Below the pieces are notes generated by a model, which worked only from the letters and a program-made list of their open reading frames with translations, did not search any database and was not told the origin of the DNA. The translations under genes were made by a program, and so were the position numbers. Positions 17,144 to 26,596 of a stretch of 64,000 nucleotides of DNA are shown piece by piece (position 1 is the stretch's first letter; each line of letters opens with the position of its first letter). Source of the stretch: Nonomuraea antri (GTDB taxonomy: Bacteria; Actinomycetota; Actinomycetes; Streptosporangiales; Streptosporangiaceae); contig NZ_JABCPZ010000008.1 in NCBI RefSeq assembly GCF_013283785.1, forward strand, positions 41,324-105,323, read 5' to 3'.

Positions 17144-19231
17144 ATGATTGAAGCCCCGGATGCCGCGATGCTGCGCGAAGAGGCCGAAGAGCGGCTGCGG
17201 GCGCTGGCGGGCGACCACGCCAGGCTCCGCGAAGACCAGTGGTCCGCCATCGAGGCGCTGGTGATCGACCGGCGCAGGGTGCTGGTCGTGCAGCGCACCG
17301 GCTGGGGCAAGTCCGCGGTCTACTTCGTGGCCACCGCGCTGCTGCGCGAGCTCGGCGAAGGGCCGACGGTCATCGTCTCGCCGCTGCTCGCGCTGATGCG
17401 CAACCAGATCGCCGCCGCCGAGCGGGCCGGGATCAGGGCCGTCACGATCAACTCCGCCAACCCCGAGGCGTGGGAGGAGATCTACGGCCAGGTCGCCGAC
17501 GGGCTGGTCGACGTCCTGCTGGTCAGCCCCGAGCGGTTGAACAACCCCGACTTCCGCGACAACGTGCTGCCCGAGCTGGCCGAGAGCGCCGGCCTGGTGG
17601 TCGTCGACGAGGCACACTGCATCTCCGACTGGGGCCACGACTTCAGGCCCGACTACCGGCGGCTGGCCACGCTGTTCGAGGAACTGCCGCCCGGCATCCC
17701 GGTCCTGGCCACCACCGCCACCGCCAACGCCCGCGTCACCCGCGACGTGGCCGAGCAGCTGGCCGGCGACGCCCTCGTCCTGCGCGGCGCGCTGGAGCGC
17801 GAGAGCCTGCACCTGAGCGTGGTCCGCCTGCCCAGTGCCGAGCAGCGGCTGGCCTGGCTCGCCCAGACGCTGCGCGAGCTGCCCGGCTCCGGCATCGTCT
17901 ACACGCTGACCGTCGCCGCCGCCCACGAGATCGCCGGCTACCTGCGCGAGCAGGGGCTGGAGGTGGCCGCCTACTCCGGCCAGACCGACCCGGCCGAACG
18001 GCTCGCGGCCGAAGAGGCGCTGCTCAACAACAAGATCAAGGCGCTGGTCGCCACCAGCGCGCTCGGCATGGGCTTCGACAAGCCCGACCTCGGCTTCGTC
18101 GTGCACGTGGGCGCCCCGCAGTCGCCGGTGGCCTACTACCAGCAGGTCGGCCGGGCCGGGCGCGGCGTCGAACGGGCCGAGGTGATCCTGCTGCCCGGCA
18201 CCGAAGACCGCGACATCTGGGCGTACTTCGCCTCGCTGGCCTTCCCGCCCGAGCCCGTCGTCCGCGCCACGCTCGACACGCTGGCCGAGCGCGGCGTCAT
18301 GTCCACCCCGGCGCTCGAAACGGCCGTCGACCTCAGCCGCAGCCGCCTGGAGATGATGCTCAAGGTGCTCGACGTCGACGGCGCCGTGCGTCGCGTCAAG
18401 GGCGGCTGGGAGGCCACCGGCGAGCCCTGGGAGTACGACACCGAGCGCTACACCCGCATCGCCGCCGAGCGCAAGGCCGAGCAAGACGCCATGCTCGCCT
18501 ACCTCACCACCACCGAGTGCCGCGAGCAGTACCTGCGCAGGCACCTCGACGACGACGCGGCCACCCCCTGCGGCCGCTGCGACAACTGCACCGGCAGGCA
18601 CCGCTCGCCGGAGATCGCCGCCCAGGCCGTCGAGACCGCGCGCGAGCGGCTGAGCAGGCCGGGCGTCGAGGTCGACGCGCGCAAGCAGTGGCCGACCGGC
18701 CTGTCCGACCTGTCCGGCCGCATCAAACCCGAGCTGGGCGCCGAGCCGGGGCGCGCGCTCGGCCGGCTGACCGACATCGGCTGGGGCAACCGGCTGCGCG
18801 AGCTGTTCAACGCCCCAGACGCGCCGATGCCCGACGACATGTTCAAGGCCGTCGTCCAGGTGCTGGCCTCGTGGGAGTGGCGCGAGCGGCCGGTGGCCGT
18901 GGTGAACGTGCCGTCCGCCACCCGGCCTCTGCTGGTGCGCGGGTTCGCCGAGCGGCTGGCCCAGGTGGGCCGGCTGACCTACCTGGGCGAGCTGGGCTAC
19001 CGCGTGGGCTCGCCGGGGCAGCAGTTCAACAGCGCCAAGCGGGTGCAGGCGATCAGGGGAACGCTGGCGATGCCCAGGGAGCTCGGCGCGGCGATCGCCG
19101 CGTGCGGCGGTCCCGTGCTGCTGGTCGACGACCGCGTCGACACGGGCTGGACGATGACGCTGGCCACCGCCCTGGTCAGGCACGCCGGCGCACCGGCCGT
19201 GCTGCCCCTGGCCCTGGCCACCACCACCTGA
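17144..19231 (+). CDS. recQ: RecQ family ATP-dependent DNA helicase with phosphoribosyltransferase-like C-terminus
   Basis: Protein of 695 residues. RecA-like domain 1 has the Walker A-type VQRTGWGKSAVYF near residue 50, DEAH in VVVDEAHCISDWGHDF near 155 and LATTATAN (motif III). Domain 2 has SALGMGFDKPDL and the arginine-finger motif QQVGRAGR near 345. A zinc-binding region follows with TTTECREQYLRRHL and CGRCDNC (about 458-480). The HRDC domain is absent. Instead residues 560-695 end in VLLVDDRVDTGWTM near 660, a match to the PRPP-binding signature of type I phosphoribosyltransferases. ATG 17144 follows AAGGAG by 3 nt; GTG 17120 is an alternative. Helicase function is well supported, PRT activity is not. 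Confidence 0.93.
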   Translation: MIEAPDAAMLREEAEERLRALAGDHARLREDQWSAIEALVIDRRRVLVVQRTGWGKSAVYFVATALLRELGEGPTVIVSPLLALMRNQIAAAERAGIRAVTINSANPEAWEEIYGQVADGLVDVLLVSPERLNNPDFRDNVLPELAESAGLVVVDEAHCISDWGHDFRPDYRRLATLFEELPPGIPVLATTATANARVTRDVAEQLAGDALVLRGALERESLHLSVVRLPSAEQRLAWLAQTLRELPGSGIVYTLTVAAAHEIAGYLREQGLEVAAYSGQTDPAERLAAEEALLNNKIKALVATSALGMGFDKPDLGFVVHVGAPQSPVAYYQQVGRAGRGVERAEVILLPGTEDRDIWAYFASLAFPPEPVVRATLDTLAERGVMSTPALETAVDLSRSRLEMMLKVLDVDGAVRRVKGGWEATGEPWEYDTERYTRIAAERKAEQDAMLAYLTTTECREQYLRRHLDDDAATPCGRCDNCTGRHRSPEIAAQAVETARERLSRPGVEVDARKQWPTGLSDLSGRIKPELGAEPGRALGRLTDIGWGNRLRELFNAPDAPMPDDMFKAVVQVLASWEWRERPVAVVNVPSATRPLLVRGFAERLAQVGRLTYLGELGYRVGSPGQQFNSAKRVQAIRGTLAMPRELGAAIAACGGPVLLVDDRVDTGWTMTLATALVRHAGAPAVLPLALATTT

Positions 19232-19251
19232 CCACAGCCACGCGTAACTCC

Positions 19252-19270
19252 ACCGGGCCCCGAGGCCCGG
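19252..19270 (+). terminator. Terminator after the helicase gene
   Basis: CCGGGCC (19252-19258), 5-nt loop, GGCCCGG (19264-19270), 20 bp after the stop codon. Confidence 0.55.
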
Positions 19271-19307
19271 GCCACATGGTGCCCCTTCTCTCCCCCCAGG
19301 AAGTGTC

Positions 19308-20114
19308 GTGCTCCGTCGTCATCGTGCGGGCGTGCCCGCGCTGGTCGTCACCGTCCTCTACCTCGTCGCGCTGGCCGTCGCGGCCGGCCTCGCCCTGAGC
19401 GGCGGCGGGCTCGATCTGCTGTGGCGGCTGACGGTGTTCGGCGAGATGGCCGAAGGCGCCACGCCGTCCTGGCCGCACGTGCTCGCCCTGGGGGCGGCCG
19501 GCCTGGTGTGGGCCTGGATCCTGTGGCAGAGCCTGCGCGGGCCGCTGGCCGGGCCCGCGCCCGAGCTCGACCGGCCGGAGCGGCGGCTGCGCCTGGCGCT
19601 CTACGCGGCGGCCGGGGCCTGGGCGCTGTTCGCGCTCTTGCCGTTCTGGCCCTGGTGGGCGGCGGTCGACAGCCTGACGATGTGGGTGGTCGTCCTGCTG
19701 TTCCAGCCGGTGCTGAGCCGCCGCATGAAGCACGCCGGCGGCCTGCAGCTCCTGGGCGCGGTGGGATTCGGCGGCATGACGATCAACAGGGTGCTCGACG
19801 CCCCTGGCGGCTTCGGCATCCTGCCCGGCGGCTTCCTGCTGGTCGTCGGTCTGGCGGCCCTGGCCTGGATGGTGCTCATCCTGCGGGTGCAGTGGCGCGA
19901 CGACCGCTGGCGCCGGGCCACCGTCGGGTACGGCATCGCGTCGTTCGTGCTGCCGGTGGTTCTCGGGGTGGCCTTCCGGGGCCTGGGAGACGTCTACGGC
20001 GAGGCCGTGCTGGCCGCGGAAGGGCTGACGGTGGTCTGGCTGGCCAGGTCGGCCCACGACCTCGCCGAAGCGCGCCCGCAGCCGGCCGTCCCCGAGCAAC
20101 CGCTTCCCGCGTAA
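19308..20114 (+). CDS. Hypothetical integral membrane protein
   Basis: Protein of 268 residues with six to seven hydrophobic helices (for example ALVVTVLYLVALAVAAGLAL, LYAAAGAWALFALLPFWPWW, FLLVVGLAALAWMVLILRV, IASFVLPVVLGVAFRG) joined by short Arg-rich loops. I do not recognise the family. GTG 19308 has AGGAAG 4 nt upstream. A weak hairpin separates it from the helicase gene, so it is probably its own unit, ending convergently with the PfkB kinase 22 bp away. Nothing in the sequence suggests a substrate; no charged residues typical of transporters stand out within the helices. Confidence 0.7.
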   Translation: MLRRHRAGVPALVVTVLYLVALAVAAGLALSGGGLDLLWRLTVFGEMAEGATPSWPHVLALGAAGLVWAWILWQSLRGPLAGPAPELDRPERRLRLALYAAAGAWALFALLPFWPWWAAVDSLTMWVVVLLFQPVLSRRMKHAGGLQLLGAVGFGGMTINRVLDAPGGFGILPGGFLLVVGLAALAWMVLILRVQWRDDRWRRATVGYGIASFVLPVVLGVAFRGLGDVYGEAVLAAEGLTVVWLARSAHDLAEARPQPAVPEQPLPA

Positions 20115-20136
20115 CCCGGGGCGGCGGGATCGGCCG

Positions 20137-21030
20137 TCAGAACGGCGGGCGGGCGCCCAGGTGCATGATCGCCTTGGCCGCCAGCCGGCAGCCGGAGGCC
20201 AGCGACTCGGCCGGCGGCTTGCCTTCGAGCCACGAGGGCAGGAAGCCGGCGCAGAACGCGTCGCCCGCGCCCGTGCCGTCGACGATCTTGTCGACCGGCT
20301 CGGCGGCGGCCCGCACCGGCTCGGGACGGCCGTTGCTGTACCAGAGCGCGCCTTCGGCGTTCATCTTGATGACGACCTGCGGGAACCAGGCGGTGAGCAC
20401 CTTGGCCGCGGCCTCGGCGTCGTCGCGCCCGGTCAGCACCTTCGCCTGGTCGGCGTTGGCGAACAGCAGCTTGACGCCGTTGGTCCACTCCAGGAACGGC
20501 TCGGCCCCGGTGCGCTCCAGCGGCGCGGACGAGGCGCAGTCGACCGAGATCGACATGCCGTTGCGCCTGGCCATCTCGAGCGCGGCCAGGCCCGCTTCGC
20601 GCGAGCCCTCGTTGATCAGCGTGTAGCCCGACAGGTGCAGGTGCGTGCCCGAGGTGAACAGGTCGCGCGGCAGGTCTTCAGGAGACAGCGCGGCGTTCGC
20701 CCCCGGGTCGGACAGCATGGTCCGCTCGCCCTTGTGCGTGACCAGCACCACGCAGGTGCCGGTGGGCCGCTCGGGATCCATGACGAGCCGGGCGTCGACG
20801 CCGTAGCCCATCAGCTCCATGTCTCGGTTGCGGCCGGTGATGTCGGCGCCCCTGCGCCCGATGAAGGCCACCTCGGCGCCTTCCACGGCCAGCCAGGACG
20901 CGATGTTCGCACCGGACCCGCCACCATGCATGGTGACGATCGCGGGCGTGTCGCTCGCCCTGGCGAGCGCATAACGGGCGCGCGCGACCGCGTCGGTCAT
21001 GAGATCGCCCACCACGACGACCCGCGTCAT
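20137..21030 (-). CDS. PfkB/ribokinase family carbohydrate kinase
   Basis: Protein of 297 residues of the PfkB fold. The N-terminal signature is HGGGSGANIASWLAVEGAEVAFIGRRG and the C-terminal signature DGTGAGDAFCAGFL contains the anion hole and catalytic Asp. Such kinases phosphorylate sugars or nucleosides (ribose, fructose, adenosine); the lid residues do not let me choose. ATG 21030 has AAGGTGG upstream; an ATG-like start at 21048 is less likely. Divergent from the GNAT/acyl-CoA synthetase gene across about 180 bp. Confidence 0.92.
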   Translation of the reverse strand: MTRVVVVGDLMTDAVARARYALARASDTPAIVTMHGGGSGANIASWLAVEGAEVAFIGRRGADITGRNRDMELMGYGVDARLVMDPERPTGTCVVLVTHKGERTMLSDPGANAALSPEDLPRDLFTSGTHLHLSGYTLINEGSREAGLAALEMARRNGMSISVDCASSAPLERTGAEPFLEWTNGVKLLFANADQAKVLTGRDDAEAAAKVLTAWFPQVVIKMNAEGALWYSNGRPEPVRAAAEPVDKIVDGTGAGDAFCAGFLPSWLEGKPPAESLASGCRLAAKAIMHLGARPPF

Positions 21031-21211
21031 GATGCCACCACCTTGCATCCTTCAGAACGAGCAGCTCTAAGAGCCGGGCCAGGGCAAAACTAACAGCTTC
21101 GGGGCTGTTCGTGGGGCTGACCCAGGACACCGGGCCGCAGTCGATGCACAAGCGTTGTCCAACGACCCCCACAGGTCTTGTCATGTGAGATGCGGGTTTA
21201 CGCTCGGGACT

Positions 21212-23911
21212 GTGGAGGCTCAGTATCCGGCTCACTGGGAGGCCGACGTCGTCCTGGCCGACGGCGGCACGGCGCACGTACGTCCGATCAGGCCCGCGGA
21301 CGCCGATCGCCTCCGATCCTTCTACTCCCGCCTGTCCGACGAATCCATCTACTTCCGCTTCTTCGGCCCGCGTCCCCGGCTGTCCGACAAGGAAGTGGAA
21401 CGCTTCACCAACGTCGACTACGTCAACCGGGTCGCGCTGATCGCCACCCTCGGCGCCGAGATGGTCGCGGTGATCCGCTACGACCGGGTCGAGCCGGGCG
21501 AGGCCGAGGTCGCCTTCCTGGTCGAGGACGCGCACCAGGGCCGGGGCGTGGCCTCCATCCTGCTCGAACACCTGGCCGCCACCGCCCGCGAGCGCGGCAT
21601 CGAGCGGTTCGTCGCCGACGTCCTGCCGGCCAACATGCGCATGATGGGCCTGCTGCGCCAGGCCGGCTACACCGCGCAGAGCAGCTTCGAGGACGGCGTC
21701 GTCCGCATGACGCTCGACCTCACGCCCACCGAGACCTCCGCCGAGGTGACGACGTCCCGCGAGCACCGGGCGGAGGCCAGGTCGATCGCCAGGCTGCTGG
21801 CGCCGGGCTCGGTGGCCGTCATCGGCGCGTCGCGCGAGCCGGGCGGCGTCGGCCAGACCGTGCTCCGCAACCTGCTGGCCGCCGACTTCACCGGACCGGT
21901 CTACCCGGTGCACCGCGAGGTGCGCGCGGTGGCCGGCGTACGCGCCTATCCGAGCGTGACCGCGATCGACGGCGAGGTCGACCTGGCCGTGGTCGCCGTC
22001 CCGGCCGAGAGCGTGCGCGGGGTGGTCGAGGAGTGCGCGGAGAAAGGCGTGCACGGCCTGGTCGTGGTCTCCTCCGGCTTCGGCGAGACCGGTGCGGAGG
22101 GCCGGGCCAGGCAAGACGAGCTGGCCCGCATCGCCCGCGCGCACGGCCTGCGCGTGGTCGGCCCCAACTGCCTGGGCATCGCCAACACCGACCCGGCGAT
22201 CAAGCTGAACGCCACGCTCGCCGCCACCGTGCCCGGTCGCGGCCGGGTCGGCTTCTTCAGCCAGTCGGGCGCGCTCGGCACCGCCCTGCTGCAGCGGGTG
22301 GCCCAGCGCGGCATGGGCATCTCCGCGTTCGTCTCGGCGGGCAACCGGGCCGACGTCTCGGGCAACGACCTGCTCCAGTACTGGGAGGAGGACGACCCGA
22401 CCGAGGTGATCCTGCTCTACCTGGAGTCCCTGGGTAATCCGCGCAAGTTCACCCGGCTGGCCAGGCGCATCGCGCGCAGCAAGCCGATCGTGGTGGTCAA
22501 GAGCGGCGGCACGCCGTCCGGGCACTCGGCCGAGGAGCTGGGGCTGCCCGACACGGCGATCAGCTCGCTGTTCGCCCAGGCGGGGCTGATCCGGGTGCAC
22601 GACCTCATCCAGCTCTTCGACGTCGGCCAGCTGCTGGCCTACCAGCCGCTGCCGGCCGGGCCGCGGGTGGCGCTGGTGACCAACTCCGACGCGCTCGGGC
22701 TGCTGGCCGCCGACGCGTGCGTGGCCGCCGGGCTCGAACCCCGCGCCCCGGTGAACCTGGGCCCGGCGGCGGGCGCGGCCGAGTTCGGCGCGGCGCTGGC
22801 CGGGGAACTGGCCGCGGCCGAGGTCGACGCGGCGGTGGTGATCTACATGCCGCCGATCCCGGGCGGGGCCGAGGAGGTGGCCGCCGAGCTGCTGCGCGTC
22901 TCGGGCGCGCAGGACCAGGGGCGGTCGGCCAAGCCGGTGCTCGCCACGTTCGAAGGCCATCTGGGCATGCATCGGCACCTGCGGGTCGCGGACGGCACGG
23001 GCGGGCCCGCGCGCGGCTCGATCCCCTCCTACGCCGCGCCCGAGGAGGCGGTCAGGGCGCTGGCCCACGTCGTAAGGTACGCCACCTGGCGCGCCCGGCC
23101 CGCGGCCGCGCCACCGGAGCTGGCGGGCATCGACACCCAGCGGGCCAGGACGCTCGTGCTCGACACCCTGGCCGCGGCGGCCCCGGCGGAGCCGGGCAAG
23201 GCCCCGGCCGAGCCGGGCGGGGCCGCGTTCGCCGAGCAGGGGCCGCCGGTCCGGCTCGACGCCGCGGAACTGCTGTCCTGCTACGGGCTCACGGTCTGGC
23301 CTGCCGAGGTCGTGCGCTCGCCCGACGAGGCGGTGCGCGCCGCCGACCGGCTCGGCTGGCCGGTGGTGCTCAAGGTGGCCGACCCCGCCGCCTCCCGCCG
23401 AGCAGGCACCGTACGCCTGGGGCTCACCGGCCCGGAGATGGTGCGCCACGCCTACGCCGAGCTCGCCGGGCAACCGGGCGAGCAGGTGGAGTTGGCCGTG
23501 CAGCGGATGGCGCCGCAACCTGCGGTGCCCACGGTGGTCGGCGTGGTGGAGGATCCGGCGTTCGGCCCCGTCGTGTCGTTCGGGCTCGGCGAGGTCACCG
23601 CGCGGCTGCTGCTCGACCAAGGTTTCCGGCTGGCCCCGCTGACCGGTGAAGACGCCGCCGCGCTGGTGCGCTCGGTGCGCGCGGCCCCGCTGCTGTTCGG
23701 CGAGTACGGCTACCCGCCGGTCGCCGTCGGCGCGCTGGAGGACCTGCTGGTGCGCGTGGGACGGCTGGCCAACGACCTGCCCGAGGTGGCCAGGCTCGAC
23801 CTGGACCAGGTGCTGGTGGGGGAGTCCGACGTGATGATCCTCGGCGCCCGCGCCACCCTGCGCACCCCGGCCGGCCCACGCCTGGACGGCGGCCCGCGCA
23901 GACTCGGCTGA
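21212..23911 (+). CDS. GNAT - NDP-forming acyl-CoA synthetase fusion (Pat-like protein acetyltransferase)
   Basis: Protein of 899 residues. Domain 1 (about 1-170) is a GNAT acetyltransferase: RPIRPADADRLRSFYSRLSD, then EAEVAFLVEDAHQGRGVASIL as the acetyl-CoA site. Domain 2 (190-320) is the CoA-binding Rossmann fold (VAVIGASREPGGVG), domain 3 (320-640) is succinyl-CoA-synthetase-like with VGPNCLGIAN and GFFSQSGALG, and domain 4 (from about 680) is ATP-grasp-like (GWPVVLKVADP). In E. coli Pat the GNAT is C-terminal; here it leads, a layout common in actinobacteria. Homologues acetylate lysines of acyl-CoA synthetases. GTG 21212 gives the usual MEAQYPAHWEADVVL start and has no ribosome site. A Pro/Gly/Ala linker (AAPAEPGKAPAEPGG) lies near 660. 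Confidence 0.9.
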   Translation: MEAQYPAHWEADVVLADGGTAHVRPIRPADADRLRSFYSRLSDESIYFRFFGPRPRLSDKEVERFTNVDYVNRVALIATLGAEMVAVIRYDRVEPGEAEVAFLVEDAHQGRGVASILLEHLAATARERGIERFVADVLPANMRMMGLLRQAGYTAQSSFEDGVVRMTLDLTPTETSAEVTTSREHRAEARSIARLLAPGSVAVIGASREPGGVGQTVLRNLLAADFTGPVYPVHREVRAVAGVRAYPSVTAIDGEVDLAVVAVPAESVRGVVEECAEKGVHGLVVVSSGFGETGAEGRARQDELARIARAHGLRVVGPNCLGIANTDPAIKLNATLAATVPGRGRVGFFSQSGALGTALLQRVAQRGMGISAFVSAGNRADVSGNDLLQYWEEDDPTEVILLYLESLGNPRKFTRLARRIARSKPIVVVKSGGTPSGHSAEELGLPDTAISSLFAQAGLIRVHDLIQLFDVGQLLAYQPLPAGPRVALVTNSDALGLLAADACVAAGLEPRAPVNLGPAAGAAEFGAALAGELAAAEVDAAVVIYMPPIPGGAEEVAAELLRVSGAQDQGRSAKPVLATFEGHLGMHRHLRVADGTGGPARGSIPSYAAPEEAVRALAHVVRYATWRARPAAAPPELAGIDTQRARTLVLDTLAAAAPAEPGKAPAEPGGAAFAEQGPPVRLDAAELLSCYGLTVWPAEVVRSPDEAVRAADRLGWPVVLKVADPAASRRAGTVRLGLTGPEMVRHAYAELAGQPGEQVELAVQRMAPQPAVPTVVGVVEDPAFGPVVSFGLGEVTARLLLDQGFRLAPLTGEDAAALVRSVRAAPLLFGEYGYPPVAVGALEDLLVRVGRLANDLPEVARLDLDQVLVGESDVMILGARATLRTPAGPRLDGGPRRLG

Positions 23912-24030
23912 CGCCCCGTCCTGTGGGTATTGCCTGGGCCAGGGACAACGTAAGTGAACCGTGATGTCCGGATAAAAGTCGTTATATCCATCGGGTGAGG
24001 GCACTGCGCGGCCCTGGCAGGATGGAAGGC

Positions 24031-24612
24031 ATGAGGGAAACCCGAGTCTCAGCCGCGGGCCTGCGTGAAGCGATAGAGCGCAGCGGCTACTACCCCGACC
24101 TCGTCACCGATGCGGTCGAATCCGCGCTGGGCAAGGAGGCCGTGACCGCGTTCGTGGTCCACCACGAGGCCACCTTCGATCCCGCCATGGAAGTACGCAG
24201 GCACGTCACGGTCCTGGTGCTGACGGCGGCGAGGCTGCTGGTCTGCCACACCGACGAGCACCCGGCCGTCGAAGGGGTCTCGGCCTCGCACGCCTCCACC
24301 ACCACCGAGGCCGTCCGGCTCAGCCGGGTGCAGTCGGTGGCGGTCACCCGAGTCGTGCCCGACCCGGCCGCGTACGTGCCGGGCGTGCCGCCCACCGAGG
24401 TCACGCTCACCATCGGCTGGGGCGCCATCTCCCACGTCGACCTGGAGCCCGCCACCTGCGGCGACGAGAACTGCGAAGCCGACCACGGCTACACCGGCGC
24501 GATCACGGCCGACGACCTCTCTCTCAGGGTCAGCGAGGCCGCCGACGGTCCCGAGGCGGTCCGCCACGTGCTCGACTTCGCCAAGTCCCTGTCGGCCGCC
24601 ACCGCCGCCTGA
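24031..24612 (+). CDS. DUF5998 family protein
   Basis: Protein of 193 residues of unknown function, conserved in actinobacteria. Visible blocks are SGYYPDLVTDAVESALGKE near the start, VVHHEATFDPAMEVRRHVTVLVL and TRVVPDPAAYVPG, with a conserved cluster CGDENCEADHGYTG near residue 155 that could bind metal through two Cys and a His. ATG 24031 is chosen as in homologues; ATG 24022 is in frame. It precedes a phosphodiesterase-rhodanese pair by 50 bp and may be co-transcribed with it. No catalytic function can be given. Confidence 0.85.
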   Translation: MRETRVSAAGLREAIERSGYYPDLVTDAVESALGKEAVTAFVVHHEATFDPAMEVRRHVTVLVLTAARLLVCHTDEHPAVEGVSASHASTTTEAVRLSRVQSVAVTRVVPDPAAYVPGVPPTEVTLTIGWGAISHVDLEPATCGDENCEADHGYTGAITADDLSLRVSEAADGPEAVRHVLDFAKSLSAATAA

Positions 24613-24662
24613 GCCCCGTTCACCCGCTGCGCTCCTCCCGACACCGGCGTTAGGATCAGAGG

Positions 24663-25784
24663 ATGGAGCGGCCGTTGGTGCCTGGGTATGGCGGCGCGTC
24701 GTTGGCGGATCTCCCCGGGTCGCTGCTGGCCGCGCTGGGGGTCGGCGAGTCCAACGCGCTGGGTCTCGACCCGCTGGAGCGGGCCTGTGTGTTCCTCGTC
24801 GACGGGCTCGGGGCCGAGCTGCTGCGCGCCCATCCCGACCGGGCGCCCTTCCTGGCCGAGCTGACCGACCGCACGCTGACGTCCGGGTTCCCCGCCACCA
24901 CCGTCACCAGCCTGTGCTCACTCGGCACTGGCGTGCCCCCGGGCGAGCACGGCATGCTCGGGCTGATGCTGGCCGTGCCCGGCACCGGCCACCTGTTCAA
25001 CTGCCTGCGCTGGACCCTGCCCGACAAGATGGTCATGGACCCGGTCGACTGGCAGCCCACCGAGACCGTCTTCCAGCGGGCCGCGCGGGGCGGGCTCGAC
25101 CCCATCTACGTGGGCCCGGCCGAATACGAAGGCACCGGGCTGACCCAGGCCGTCTACCGGGGCGTGCGCTACCGGGCCGCGGAGAGCGCCGACGAGCGCG
25201 TCACCCGGGCACTCGAGGCGCTGCGCGAGCCCAGGGCGTTCGTCACCGTCTACTACAGCGACCTCGACAGCGTCGGCCACATGGTGGGCTGGGGCAGCCC
25301 GCAATGGCTCGACCAGCTGGCCATCGTCGACGACATGGCCAGGCGGCTGGCCGAGGGCCTGCCTCCGGGCGCCGCACTCTACGTCACCGCCGATCACGGT
25401 ATGGTGAACGCCGGCGAGAAGATCGACGCCGAGCAGATGCCCGAGCTGTGCGAAGGAGTGGCCATGCTGGGCGGCGAGGCCAGGGCACGCCACGTCTACG
25501 CCGCGCCCGGCGCGGCCGAGCACGTGCTCGATGCCTGGCGCGAGACCCTGCGCGGCAAGGCGTGGGTGGTCTCCAGGCAGGAGGCCGTCGACTTCGGCTG
25601 GTTCGGCCCGCGCGTGCAGCACCGCTGGCTGGCCCGCATCGGCGACGTGATCGCCGTCCCGAGCGACGACCTGGCCATCACCGCGCCGAAACGGCACAAG
25701 ATCGAGGCGCTGTTCACCGGCTACCACGGCTCGATGACGCCCGCCGAGCAGTACGTCCCGCTTCTGGAGGTCTCCAACCGATGA
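24663..25784 (+). CDS. Alkaline phosphatase superfamily nucleotide pyrophosphatase/phosphodiesterase
   Basis: Protein of 373 residues of the type I phosphodiesterase/nucleotide pyrophosphatase family. Metal-ligand Asp in FLVDGLGAELL, the nucleophile Thr in GFPATTVTSLCSLGTG, and the metal sites YYSDLDSVGHMVGW and VTADHGMVN are all present. There is no signal peptide, so it should be cytosolic, unlike secreted members. Its last 4 nt overlap the rhodanese gene (ATGA), implying coupled translation. Substrate unknown; family members cleave nucleotide, lipid-head-group or sulfate diesters. Confidence 0.92.
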   Translation: MERPLVPGYGGASLADLPGSLLAALGVGESNALGLDPLERACVFLVDGLGAELLRAHPDRAPFLAELTDRTLTSGFPATTVTSLCSLGTGVPPGEHGMLGLMLAVPGTGHLFNCLRWTLPDKMVMDPVDWQPTETVFQRAARGGLDPIYVGPAEYEGTGLTQAVYRGVRYRAAESADERVTRALEALREPRAFVTVYYSDLDSVGHMVGWGSPQWLDQLAIVDDMARRLAEGLPPGAALYVTADHGMVNAGEKIDAEQMPELCEGVAMLGGEARARHVYAAPGAAEHVLDAWRETLRGKAWVVSRQEAVDFGWFGPRVQHRWLARIGDVIAVPSDDLAITAPKRHKIEALFTGYHGSMTPAEQYVPLLEVSNR

Positions 25785-26596
25785 GCCCGCTGATCACCGC
25801 GGCCGAACTCGCCGCGTTCGACGGCGTGACCCTGCTCGACGTGCGCTCGCGGCTCGGCGGCCCGCCCGGGATCGAGCTGTACCGCGCCGGCCACCTGCCC
25901 GGCGCGGCCTACTGCGACCTCGACGCCGACCTGGCCGCGGCCCCGGGCAAGGAGGGCCGGCATCCGCTGCCGGAGACCGAGCCGTTCCAGCGGGCGATGC
26001 GCCGCCTGGGCGTGCGCGACGGCCACCCGGTCGTGGTCTACGACGACACCGGCTCCACGATCGCCGCCCGGGCCTGGTGGAACCTGCGTTACTTCGGCCA
26101 CACCGACGTCCGGGTGCTCGACGGCGGGCTCGACGCCTGGGCCGCCGCCGGGCTGCCGACCACCACGGAAGAGCCGGTGGTCGAGCCTGGAGACTTCACC
26201 GCCACGCCGGGCGGGATGCCGACGCTGAGCGCCGACGAGGCCGCCGCGCTGGCCCGTACCGGTGTGCTGCTCGATGCCAGGGCCGGCGCCCGCTACCGGG
26301 GCGAGACCGAGCCCATCGACCCCGTCGCAGGGCACGTCCCCGGCGCGGTCAGCGCGCCGACCACCGAGAACGTCGGCCCCGACGGCAGGTTCCTCGACCC
26401 GGCCGCGCTGCGGGCCCGCTTCGCCGCGCTGGGCGTCGGCGCGGGCACCAGGGCCGGGGCGTACTGCGGTTCCGGCGTGACGGCCGCGCACCAGGTGCTC
26501 GCGCTGGAGCTGGCCGGCGTGCCCGCCGCGCTCTACGTCGGCTCGTGGTCCAACTGGGTCGCCGACCCGTCCAGGCCCGTCGCCACCACCGGCTGA
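25781..26596 (+). CDS. Two-domain sulfurtransferase (rhodanese/3-mercaptopyruvate type)
   Basis: Protein of 271 residues with two rhodanese domains. The N-terminal domain has LLDVRSRLGG and GHLPGAAYCDLDADL; the C-terminal domain has the active-site loop YCGSGVTAAH, where the Cys carries the persulfide. CGSGV rather than CRKGV favours 3-mercaptopyruvate or another donor over thiosulfate (family knowledge). The start overlaps the phosphodiesterase stop by 4 nt. Its stop (TGA at 26594-26596) lies inside the first unit of a 30-bp tandem repeat that also encodes the tail of the convergent CHAT protein; the two coding regions overlap by 64 bp. Confidence 0.92.
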   Translation: MSPLITAAELAAFDGVTLLDVRSRLGGPPGIELYRAGHLPGAAYCDLDADLAAAPGKEGRHPLPETEPFQRAMRRLGVRDGHPVVVYDDTGSTIAARAWWNLRYFGHTDVRVLDGGLDAWAAAGLPTTTEEPVVEPGDFTATPGGMPTLSADEAAALARTGVLLDARAGARYRGETEPIDPVAGHVPGAVSAPTTENVGPDGRFLDPAALRARFAALGVGAGTRAGAYCGSGVTAAHQVLALELAGVPAALYVGSWSNWVADPSRPVATTG

